Below, piece by piece: positions 8,718-16,160 of a stretch of DNA of 64,000 bases. The DNA is from an uncultured Prevotella sp. (lineage in GTDB: Bacteria > Bacteroidota > Bacteroidia > Bacteroidales > Bacteroidaceae), in assembly GCA_947170265.1 (NCBI GenBank), contig CAMVSV010000001.1, forward strand, positions 1 through 64,000, written 5' to 3'. The notes under the pieces were generated by a model, which saw only the letters and a program-made list of their open reading frames with translations, was not told the DNA's origin and searched no databases. The position numbers were made by a program, and so were the translations under genes. Numbering within the stretch: the stretch's first letter is position 1; every line of letters starts with the position of its first letter.

Positions 8718-10588
8718 GCTTCACCCCCTTTCAATTCTTGGTCTTGCTTGGTGGTATTCATATCAGACGCACACTGTCTGCTTTCGTCGAAATCGCCATT
8801 GCCCTCGTTCTGTATGGCGCATATCTCCTGATAGATAGGGTTGGTTTTGAGCAAAGCATCGTGGGTGTCAAAACCTGTCACCATGCCGTTATCCATTACG
8901 ATGATACGGTCGCACTCCTTCACCGTGGATATCCTCTGGGCTATAATGAGCTTCGTCATGGTTGGCAGCTGTGACCTGAGGGCTTGCTGTATTCTCATGT
9001 CGGTACTGTTGTCACACGCCGAAGTAGAATCGTCGAGAACAAGTATCTTTGGTGTTTTCAGTAAAGCACGAGCTATGCAGAGGCGTTGTTTCTGTCCACC
9101 CGAGAGGTTTGAGCCTCCTTGTTCTATCTTTGAATGGTAACCATCGGGCATTGTTTCTACAAACTCATCGGCACAAGCCAGACGACATGCCCTCCTACAT
9201 TCCTCTTCCGTAGCATCAGCCTTGCCCCATCTCAGATTGTCTATCACTGTACCACTGAAGAGCATGTTCTGCTGCAGCACGACCGACACTGCATTGCGCA
9301 ATGACTTGAGGTCATAATGCTTCACGTTGACACCGCCCACGAGCACCTCTCCCTGGTTCACGTCATAAAGGCGACTCACGAGATTCACGAGTGTAGACTT
9401 TCCCGAGCCTGTGCCGCCAATCACTCCTATGGTTTCTCCACTCTCAATCTTGAAGCTAACATCGTAAAGGGCAGACTTGCGGTGTGGGGCTGTAGCCGGC
9501 GAGAACAGCGATGCCATCGCTGGTGAGATGGTGTCAGAGAGTTTGTCTTGGCTTTCCTCTGAATGATAGTCAAACCTCACTTTTCTAAGCTCTACACTTC
9601 CGTCTATCACCTCATATCGTGGAGATTCTCCGTTTCTTATACTTGGTTCATAATTCAGTATCTCTACCACTCTCCTACCACTTGCGGCACTCTGTGTAAG
9701 CATCACAAATATCATGGAGAGCATCATAAGCGACTGAAGGATGGACATCACATAAGTGAACAGTGACGTAAGTTCACCCGTTGTGAGAGTGCCGCCAACA
9801 ATGAAATGGGCACCCCACCACGACAGCGCTATCATGCAGCCATAAACCACAAGGTTCATAACGGGATGGTTGAGAGCCATCATGCTTTCTGCACCAACAT
9901 AAAGTCGGAAAAGACCTTCGGCTGCCTTTGAGAATTTTCTCGTTTCATAGTCTTCCCGAACGAATGCCTTCACCACTCTTATACCCTGTATGTTCTCCTG
10001 CACGCTTTGATTCACGCTGTCGTATTGTTCAAAAACATGGGAGAAGAGCTCTGCCACCCTTGTTATGATTTTATACAGACTTGCAGCCAGTACCGCCATT
10101 GCCACTATGAAGATAACAGACAGGCGGGCATCAATGAGTAGACACATGACAACACTCAGAAAGAGTCTGAAAGGAGCACGCACTGTCACTCTGAGTATTT
10201 GTTGGAAAGCATTCTGAAGATTGTTCACATCTGTTGTCATTCGCGTGACAAGACCAGACGTTGAGAACCGGTCGATGTCGGCAAACGACAGACTCTGGAT
10301 GTTGCGGTACATGGCTTTTCTGAGGTTTGCCGCAAAGCCTGTAGCAGCAGTAGCAGAACACCGTCCTGCGGCAATGCCGAAAGCGAGACTTAGGAGTGCC
10401 ATCACTACCATCAATGCTCCATAGTTCATCACTTGCTGCATGTTGCCTGCCATGATGCCTTTATCAATGAGAGATGCCGTGACCCACGGTATAAGCACAT
10501 CCATAACCACCTCGAGTGAGGTGAACAATGGTGTGAGTAATGAAACCTTTTTATATTCTTTAATATGCGTTGCTAATACTTTTATCAT
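8714..10588 (-). CDS. ABC exporter half-transporter with degenerate ATPase site
   Basis: The 624-aa protein has a membrane domain (about 15-310) and an ATPase domain with Walker A GGTGSGKST and signature LSGGQKQR. Walker B reads LVLDDSTSA, so the usual catalytic Glu is Asp. In known heterodimeric exporters (TM287/288, LmrCD) one subunit carries exactly this change, giving one degenerate and one active site. That fits pairing with the downstream, 4-bp-overlapping ABC gene. It lies 32 bp downstream of dinB on the same strand, so read-through from dinB is possible. Confidence 0.93.
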   Translation of the reverse strand: MIKVLATHIKEYKKVSLLTPLFTSLEVVMDVLIPWVTASLIDKGIMAGNMQQVMNYGALMVVMALLSLAFGIAAGRCSATAATGFAANLRKAMYRNIQSLSFADIDRFSTSGLVTRMTTDVNNLQNAFQQILRVTVRAPFRLFLSVVMCLLIDARLSVIFIVAMAVLAASLYKIITRVAELFSHVFEQYDSVNQSVQENIQGIRVVKAFVREDYETRKFSKAAEGLFRLYVGAESMMALNHPVMNLVVYGCMIALSWWGAHFIVGGTLTTGELTSLFTYVMSILQSLMMLSMIFVMLTQSAASGRRVVEILNYEPSIRNGESPRYEVIDGSVELRKVRFDYHSEESQDKLSDTISPAMASLFSPATAPHRKSALYDVSFKIESGETIGVIGGTGSGKSTLVNLVSRLYDVNQGEVLVGGVNVKHYDLKSLRNAVSVVLQQNMLFSGTVIDNLRWGKADATEEECRRACRLACADEFVETMPDGYHSKIEQGGSNLSGGQKQRLCIARALLKTPKILVLDDSTSACDNSTDMRIQQALRSQLPTMTKLIIAQRISTVKECDRIIVMDNGMVTGFDTHDALLKTNPIYQEICAIQNEGNGDFDESRQCASDMNTTKQDQELKGGEA

Positions 10589-10620
10589 CTGAGAGTTATA
10601 TTATCATATATCAAGTATTA

Positions 10621-11742
10621 CTATGGAGCAAAGTCAAGATAGCCTTCTGTCCAAACGGGTCGGTGGAAGGTGTTGTTTTCGTCGGCAACACTATGCGACA
10701 CCGACAATCCCAACAGCCTGACGGAGCGCACCGATGGCGACGGGGTGTCGCTCTGTTGTCGTTGCTGTTCCCTCACACCTTTCAATAGTTGCTTTGCCAG
10801 AGGCAGTATCTGTTCTTTAGTAATTAGTATGTCTGACGTTGTCACCGATCGTGTTATCTGCGTAAAGTCGGCATACTTGACCTTCAGTGTCAGTGTACGT
10901 CCACGAAAGCCTGCATTACTGATACGTCTTACGAGTTCAAGCGTGATATGATAGAGTTCTATCGTTGTCTGCGACTGGCGCGTGAGATCGTCAAGGAATG
11001 TCTGTTCACAACCAACTGATTTGCGTTCATGTTCCACCACCACGGGACGATTGTCAATGCCGCGTGCAAAGTCATAGTATATCTGTCCTTGCTTACCAAA
11101 GACCTCTATGAGATGAGAGAGCGACACTTCGCGAAGCTGGGCTCCAGTGAAGACTCCCATGTCGTGCATTCGCTCGGCTGTGCGTGGACCAACTCCCCAG
11201 AATTTCTCCACGGGCAACGAAGAAATAAATTTCCCGGCACGGTCGGGATGTATCGTCGTAAGTCCGTTGGGTTTTCGCCAGTCAGAGGCAATCTTTGCAA
11301 GGAACTTGTTGTAGCTCACTCCTGCAGATGCCGTGAGAGCGGTACGGGAGAAAATCTTCTGCTTTATCTCTTTGGCTATGTCAACAGCCAGTTCCATTCC
11401 CACCTTGTTGCTTGTGACATCAAGGAAAGCCTCATCAAGCGACAGCGGCTCAACCACATCGGTATACTCATGAAACACATCATGTATCTGCTGTGACACT
11501 TTCTTATATTCCTCGAAATGTGGCATCACCACTATCAGGTCTTTGCACCTGCGCTTGGCAGTGGCTATTGGTTGTGCTGAATGAACACCATAGCAGCGAG
11601 CTTCATAGCTGGCAGTTGACACCACCCCACGCTTTCCATCGAAGCCCACGGCTATGGGTTTCCCACGCAGCTCAGGGTTGTTGCGCTGCTCCACTGATGC
11701 GAAAAACGCATCCATATCTACATGGATTATCTTTCTTATCAC
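10621..11742 (-). CDS. dinB: DNA polymerase IV (Y family)
   Basis: A 373-aa Y-family translesion polymerase. The catalytic residues are visible in HVDMDAFFASVE (Asp-8 and Asp-10) and SLDEAFLDV. The YEAR block, the helix-hairpin-helix thumb (VEKFWGVGPRTAERM) and the little-finger domain are also present. The start codon is GTG at 11742; a start further in would lose the catalytic aspartates. The -7 element TAACTTTG ends only 4 nt before that GTG, so the mRNA may be leaderless. Expected role: bypass of damaged bases and stress mutagenesis. Confidence 0.95.
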   Translation of the reverse strand: MIRKIIHVDMDAFFASVEQRNNPELRGKPIAVGFDGKRGVVSTASYEARCYGVHSAQPIATAKRRCKDLIVVMPHFEEYKKVSQQIHDVFHEYTDVVEPLSLDEAFLDVTSNKVGMELAVDIAKEIKQKIFSRTALTASAGVSYNKFLAKIASDWRKPNGLTTIHPDRAGKFISSLPVEKFWGVGPRTAERMHDMGVFTGAQLREVSLSHLIEVFGKQGQIYYDFARGIDNRPVVVEHERKSVGCEQTFLDDLTRQSQTTIELYHITLELVRRISNAGFRGRTLTLKVKYADFTQITRSVTTSDILITKEQILPLAKQLLKGVREQQRQQSDTPSPSVRSVRLLGLSVSHSVADENNTFHRPVWTEGYLDFAP

Positions 11743-11746
11743 CCCA

Positions 11747-11754
11747 CAAAGTTA
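11747..11754 (-). promoter_or_regulatory. -7 promoter element of dinB
   Basis: The minus strand reads TAACTTTG. With the usual spacing of about 5 nt, transcription would begin on the first base of the GTG start codon at 11742. Confidence 0.55.
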
Positions 11755-11856
11755 CAAATTAGCATTCAAAACATGAAGGAAAAAATCCTTTTTCGTAACA
11801 GAAGGGGGAAAGCTGGATAATGAGGTTTGTTATAATTTAATTTGAGCTATATCTGT

Positions 11857-12465
11857 TTAGTTCTCAAACTCTCGCAGTTCCTGCAAGCCAGCCTCTATCT
11901 CTGCCAGCTGCTGGGCATGGCGGCTGAGCTGCCACTTTGCAAACACAAGACCGAGAGCCAAGGTGAGCAGTGTGAGTCCCAATGGGAATATGAGCTGAGT
12001 GTCAAGGGTGTAGCCTGCTTCCATGTTAAATCCCAATTCAAGGATGTAGAAAGCTGTCAATGCCAGACATACCGAACCAATCACCCACACTTTCTCTTGA
12101 TGGCAAACCTTCTTGTAGGAGAGGACCAAACGAGTTAGTTCGCTGCTGCTCTTGCCTACCAAATCAAATTTCAAGAGCAAGGATAGTTTGCATATCATTG
12201 GTATTAGTCCTATCACCATCGCACACTCAACCATGGCGAACGTTGTTATATGTAAGGGCGTATTCATGTATACATACGGAAATACCACACATACAATTAA
12301 TATATTAACAAGAAAGTTGTATACATTCTGTACCACGATTCCGTTGTAGGCAGTCTTCGTCTTATGATGAATCATCTCCCTGACAATACATAGGTTTACC
12401 ACCTCTGTTTTTTCAAGACGCTTATCAAGCATGCTCCAACTGGCTTTCAGTTCTTCAAGATCCAT
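11857..12465 (-). CDS. four-helix membrane protein in the ECF sigma operon
   Basis: A 202-aa protein with a soluble N-terminus (MDLEELKASWSMLDKRL) and four hydrophobic segments at about 50-68, 75-95, 125-145 and 158-175, followed by a short charged tail. It lies 13 bp downstream of an ECF sigma gene. In Bacteroidota such genes often carry a membrane partner of this size that may restrain the sigma factor or sense envelope stress. That role is inferred from position only, since it lacks a classical FecR or zinc anti-sigma domain. Confidence 0.75.
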   Translation of the reverse strand: MDLEELKASWSMLDKRLEKTEVVNLCIVREMIHHKTKTAYNGIVVQNVYNFLVNILIVCVVFPYVYMNTPLHITTFAMVECAMVIGLIPMICKLSLLLKFDLVGKSSSELTRLVLSYKKVCHQEKVWVIGSVCLALTAFYILELGFNMEAGYTLDTQLIFPLGLTLLTLALGLVFAKWQLSRHAQQLAEIEAGLQELREFEN

Positions 12466-12478
12466 TGTTCAATCGTTT

Positions 12479-12970
12479 TCAGCTGTTAGACATTCTTTTT
12501 AATTTCTCTTTAGTGCGAAGGAGCTTCACGGCGACATTTGCCTTCGAGATGCCAAGGATGTCAGCCATTTCCTGATAGCTCCGCTCTTCAAGCCAAAGGA
12601 GAATCAGAGCGCGTTCCAGTTTACCCAGCTGGTTGATGAGTCTATATAGTTCCTTCAACTGCCCCGTGCGACTCTCTTCTTCCGCAATCTTACCCGATAC
12701 GTCAACCGTCAGCGAGATAATGTGCGGTCTTGTATGGGAACGGCGCAGAAAGGTTATACATGTATTCATGGCTATGCGATAGACCCATGTAGTAAGTGAG
12801 CTTTCTCCCCTGTAACGTGTGAAGCTCCTCCACAGGTTGAGCACCACCTCCTGAAACAAGTCATTCAGGTCTTCCTGGTTACTGGCGTATATGTAGCACA
12901 CCTTATATATTGTTCGCTGCTGCGCCGTTATCATTTCAAGGAAGTCTTTCTCCAGCCGGTTTCTCTCCAT
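12479..12970 (-). CDS. ECF-type RNA polymerase sigma factor
   Basis: The 163-aa protein has sigma region 2 (about 15-80, with DLFQEVVLNLWRSF and TTWVYRIAMNTC) and region 4 (about 100-158, with ALILLWLEERSYQEMADILG and the recognition helix SKANVAVKLLRTKEKLK). It is the second of three closely packed minus-strand genes: a 64-aa membrane protein 5 bp upstream and a 202-aa membrane protein 13 bp downstream. A motif shared by its own operon promoter (13210-13239) and by the adjacent outer-membrane protein gene (15713-15742) suggests it regulates itself and that target. Confidence 0.93.
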   Translation of the reverse strand: MERNRLEKDFLEMITAQQRTIYKVCYIYASNQEDLNDLFQEVVLNLWRSFTRYRGESSLTTWVYRIAMNTCITFLRRSHTRPHIISLTVDVSGKIAEEESRTGQLKELYRLINQLGKLERALILLWLEERSYQEMADILGISKANVAVKLLRTKEKLKRMSNS

Positions 12971-12975
12971 AACTG

Positions 12976-13170
12976 TTACTTGTCCTTCAGCCCATTATAT
13001 ATCATATCAGCTCCTACTGCTATCAGGATAAACGGAGCAAGGTACGTTGCCCAAGCATCCTCGGCAACCCTTTCAAGCCATGTAATGTGCAGAAGTCCCC
13101 AGAGTGTACCCAGCTTAAGTATACTTGCTACTACAAAAACAACTCCTAATATAATTCTAAACTGTTTCAT
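12976..13170 (-). CDS. small two-helix membrane protein
   Basis: A 64-aa protein with two hydrophobic stretches (residues 5-25, IILGVVFVVASILKLGTL, and 41-58, LAPFILIAVGADMIYNG), so probably a small inner-membrane protein. It is the first gene of the ECF sigma operon, with 5 bp to the sigma factor start. It may be a regulator or sensor of the sigma factor, but no family is recognised. The short length is real rather than a truncation: the ATG follows a sensible leader of about 30 nt after the predicted ECF promoter. Confidence 0.7.
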   Translation of the reverse strand: MKQFRIILGVVFVVASILKLGTLWGLLHITWLERVAEDAWATYLAPFILIAVGADMIYNGLKDK

Positions 13171-13209
13171 AACCTTGATATTTTTTTAGTGCTACATGTT
13201 CTTTGTTCT

Positions 13210-13239
13210 ATTAGTCGCACAAATATCAGAAAAATTACA
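13210..13239 (-). promoter_or_regulatory. predicted ECF sigma promoter of the sigma operon
   Basis: On the minus strand TGTAATTTT (13239-13231), 13 bp, then CGACTAAT (13217-13210). The same two blocks at the same spacing precede the neighbouring outer-membrane protein gene. A housekeeping-type TACTTTTG element sits further upstream at 13277-13270. Confidence 0.6.
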
Positions 13240-13302
13240 GTCACTAACATTCTTTTTCTATTTACCGAGCAAAAGTACACTAAAGCTGTGAGGCTACAAA
13301 TG

Positions 13303-15678
13303 TCACATTCGTGACTTCTGTCTGTCGCCAGCACCGGAGCCACGATACTTAGAGCGTGCCTCATTAAACTTCCATGTTATGTCAAGCATAAAGGTGCGAC
13401 GTGCAGGATTATGTACGGTAAGCTCACGATAGCCATAGAGTATGGCATCGGTCTTGTTGGTGTTGAAGAGGTCTATGCAACGCAGGTCAGCAGTCAGTGA
13501 GCCGAAACGGCGCATGGAAAAATCTTTCTGGATACCAATGCTACCCACGATGCGCGGTTTGGTGATTCTGAAGTTGTTGTAATCACCCTTCGTAGCCCAA
13601 TCCATATCAGCACTCAAGCGGTAAGCGTGGGGCAATTCAAAGGTGTTATGCCATGAGCCGTTGAACCAAGGATGGCTGAGAGTAACCATGTCGTTTGTCG
13701 CTGTGGGTGATTTATAGTTCTGGAGCATAGCTACTACAGACCATGTCGGATGCCAGCATCCGATGGTTGGCCGTGCTGAGGCAACAACAATGAGACGGTC
13801 GTAATCCTCTTTGCTGTTTATTGGGCGCACGAGGCTCACGAGTGGCTCATCAGCCCCAGGATAAGGCTCAGTAGACATTGTTACAGCATCTTTTATACGC
13901 CCATAGTTCAGCGTCAGGATCATCCACTTATAGGCTGTATTCAGTACGAGGCTATGGCTATAGGTCGGAAGCAGGTATGGGTTGCCACTCTGATAGGTAT
14001 AGCGATTTATGTATATGGTAGAGCTGGTCAGGTTAGCATACTGCGGGCGCTCTATATCCTTGCGATACGACAGCGAGAGCTGAACCTTGCCTATGGGAAC
14101 AGAGAGAACGGCTGTAGGGAACCAGTCGCCGTAGTCGCGACATACTTCGTTCTCCTTATGTCCAAAATTGAAATAGTCATTCGTAAGATGCTCATAGCGC
14201 AGTCCAATCTGAGCGAACACCTTTCCAAACTGACGACCATACTCTGCGAAGACGGCTGACGACTCTTCGTTGATCTTCGTATCGGTGGTCTTCACCGGCA
14301 CGGCATCAGTGGCAGTGAAGTCATAGGCATCCTTGCGATGGGTATAGCTGTATTCTCCACCCAGCGACAAATTACCCTTCCAGACTGGATAGCCGAAGAT
14401 GAGTTTTGATGCCCAGAAATTGTTACTGCTGAGTGTGTTGCTATCTATTGCACGCACTGTCACGTCGGAAACGTTATCGGCAGGACTGGTGCTTTCCACG
14501 GTGCTTCCCGGTGTCTTTGTGTCATCAAAGAGTCCGTCAACATTCAGGTCTATGCTCAACTGTCCAATCTTTCCGTTGTAATATGCATTGAAGATATGCT
14601 TCTTGAATTCATCATCCTGAGTGATATTGCTCTCAGAACGCTCCACATAGTCACTGTTCTCAAAGTTGTCGGTATATAACTTTGCTCTGTATTTGCCACT
14701 GGTATGACGGTCGTACTTATAGAAAGCACCGAAACTGTGGTTCTCGTTAACCATATAGTTCACCTGAAACTGGGGCGACCAGCCTTTCCATACGTTCTTC
14801 GACTCCTGCCTGCTTTCACTCTCAATCTTGTCTGGTCCGGCATAGTAGGTCAAGGTGTTCTCCTGCAACGACTTGGAATGTCCATATCTTCCAGCCCATA
14901 AAGATGCGGTGACATCGAGACCGCCCATGCGATAATTCACGTCGAGATTATTGGTCAACGTATGACCATACTGATACATTCCTCCGAGGTTGTCCTTGAA
15001 ACTGATGCCCTCGCCCTGTGCCTTCTTGAGAGTAATGCGTACAACCGATTTTGTTGATGCTGCATAGCGGGCACCGGGGTTCTGTACTACATCAACGTGC
15101 TGTATCTGGTCGGAGCGCAGCCGTGACAGCTCGCTGTTGTCTTGAACCCTGCGACCATTGATATATACCTCGGCATCGCCACGACCCAGCACCTTCACGG
15201 CACCATTGCGCTCAGCCTCCACCGACGGAATCTTCGATAGAGCATCGCTTACTGTTCCTGCTTTCTCGAGTATCGTTCCCGCCACTGTAGTGCGCATGGC
15301 ATCGCCCTTGGCATGGGTTCGGGGCAACTGACTCTTCACCACGACCTCATCCATCACCTGCGTGTCTTCCTCCATCATGATGGTCATACCATCTGCTGTT
15401 CCACATGGCATGAAGAGCGTCTTGTAGCCTATGCTTGTAAGCTTCAGTAAACCATTGTTCTGTTCTGTATTAATATTAAACTCACCATTTTCGTCGGTTA
15501 CAGCTCCCCCAACAAATGCTGAGTCAGGCAAGGATAGCAACACAACATTGACATACGGTAACGGCAGCCCGTTTCCATCAGTAACCTTTCCACCTACATC
15601 CTGTGTCCTGGCTGTTGCCGCTAAACCGGACAATACGGCTACACAGAACGCAACCATTCTCATATTTGTTCTATTCAT
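13303..15678 (-). CDS. outer-membrane beta-barrel protein with TonB-receptor-like plug
   Basis: The product (791 aa from the chosen start) has a signal peptide, a carboxypeptidase-regulatory-like domain (about 28-105, VGGKVTDGNGLPLPYVNVVLLS), a plug-like region (PSVEAERNGAVKVLGRGDAEVYINGRRV) and a long barrel of alternating strands. This matches the Bacteroidota outer-membrane beta-barrel family related to TonB-dependent receptors. The open frame extends to 15747, but the predicted ECF promoter lies inside that extension (15713-15742), so I start at 15678 (MNRTNMRMVAF); 15699 is the alternative. The cargo is unknown. It probably belongs to the adjacent ECF sigma regulon. Confidence 0.88.
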   Translation of the reverse strand: MNRTNMRMVAFCVAVLSGLAATARTQDVGGKVTDGNGLPLPYVNVVLLSLPDSAFVGGAVTDENGEFNINTEQNNGLLKLTSIGYKTLFMPCGTADGMTIMMEEDTQVMDEVVVKSQLPRTHAKGDAMRTTVAGTILEKAGTVSDALSKIPSVEAERNGAVKVLGRGDAEVYINGRRVQDNSELSRLRSDQIQHVDVVQNPGARYAASTKSVVRITLKKAQGEGISFKDNLGGMYQYGHTLTNNLDVNYRMGGLDVTASLWAGRYGHSKSLQENTLTYYAGPDKIESESRQESKNVWKGWSPQFQVNYMVNENHSFGAFYKYDRHTSGKYRAKLYTDNFENSDYVERSESNITQDDEFKKHIFNAYYNGKIGQLSIDLNVDGLFDDTKTPGSTVESTSPADNVSDVTVRAIDSNTLSSNNFWASKLIFGYPVWKGNLSLGGEYSYTHRKDAYDFTATDAVPVKTTDTKINEESSAVFAEYGRQFGKVFAQIGLRYEHLTNDYFNFGHKENEVCRDYGDWFPTAVLSVPIGKVQLSLSYRKDIERPQYANLTSSTIYINRYTYQSGNPYLLPTYSHSLVLNTAYKWMILTLNYGRIKDAVTMSTEPYPGADEPLVSLVRPINSKEDYDRLIVVASARPTIGCWHPTWSVVAMLQNYKSPTATNDMVTLSHPWFNGSWHNTFELPHAYRLSADMDWATKGDYNNFRITKPRIVGSIGIQKDFSMRRFGSLTADLRCIDLFNTNKTDAILYGYRELTVHNPARRTFMLDITWKFNEARSKYRGSGAGDRQKSRM

Positions 15679-15712
15679 TTCCCGCAAGCGTTTAATCATT
15701 AGTCTTTTCTCC

Positions 15713-15742
15713 ATTAGTCGTAACACAAACGAGAAAATTACA
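15713..15742 (-). promoter_or_regulatory. predicted ECF sigma promoter of the outer-membrane protein gene
   Basis: On the minus strand TGTAATTTT (15742-15734), 13 bp, then CGACTAAT (15720-15713), identical in both blocks and spacing to the sigma operon promoter. A second, housekeeping-type element TACTTTTG lies upstream at 15770-15763, again as at the sigma operon. Confidence 0.6.
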
Positions 15743-15825
15743 ACCATATCCTTTCATGTTTGCAAAAGTAATATAAAAAACGAGATAATTGAGATTGGAT
15801 CAGAGTTTCATTTAGTGATCAAAAC

Positions 15826-15860
15826 TATATACTACATTTTTCTACCATTAAATTGTATAT
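15826..15860 (+). repeat. 35-bp direct repeat, left copy flanking the defence segment
   Basis: It begins TATATACTACATTT and ends AAATTGTATAT. It matches the right copy at 24558-24592 at 33 of 35 positions, in the same orientation. The stop codon of the truncated vsr starts on its last base. Its ends are partly inverted (ATATAC and GTATAT), as expected of a recombination or insertion site. Confidence 0.75.
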
Positions 15861-16153
15861 CATGAGCGGTAGAAAGAATTCCATTGAATATAAGGATTTG
15901 CAATCATAAATGGTAAATTGTCAAATGGTAAATGGATGTGGTGTCCATGCCAGAAACAACCATTTACAAAGATGCACACCCTGTACTTTCTCATCACAAT
16001 GTCCGGTTTTCCTGGCAGTCGAGGATGATTCAACCGATACCGATACCCATGTCCCCACAGCCAACGACGCACCACCATCTCCGGCTTCGTGTCCTTGCTG
16101 TGGATGGCTGCCATATTATCATGACGTTGTGGGGATGTGTGGAAATCTGTCAT
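15860..16153 (-). pseudogene. vsr: truncated very-short-patch-repair endonuclease
   Basis: The first 75 or so residues are clearly Vsr: the RHDNMAAIHSKDTKPE N-terminal block, LPGKPDIV with the catalytic Asp, and CIFVNGCFWHGHH with the active-site His region. Family members run to about 140-155 aa, but this one loses homology after FWHGHHI and stops at 97 aa, exactly at the 35-bp repeat. The conserved FW..KI..N..RD segment and the C-terminal helices are absent, so it is probably inactive. It lies 7 bp downstream of the McrC-like gene. Vsr normally accompanies a cytosine methyltransferase to repair T:G mismatches, but none is present here. Confidence 0.8.
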
Positions 16154-16160
16154 AAGAATG

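Noticed and set aside
15679..15747. Longer start for the outer-membrane protein gene
   Set aside because: The extension covers the predicted ECF promoter and would put charged residues ahead of the signal peptide.
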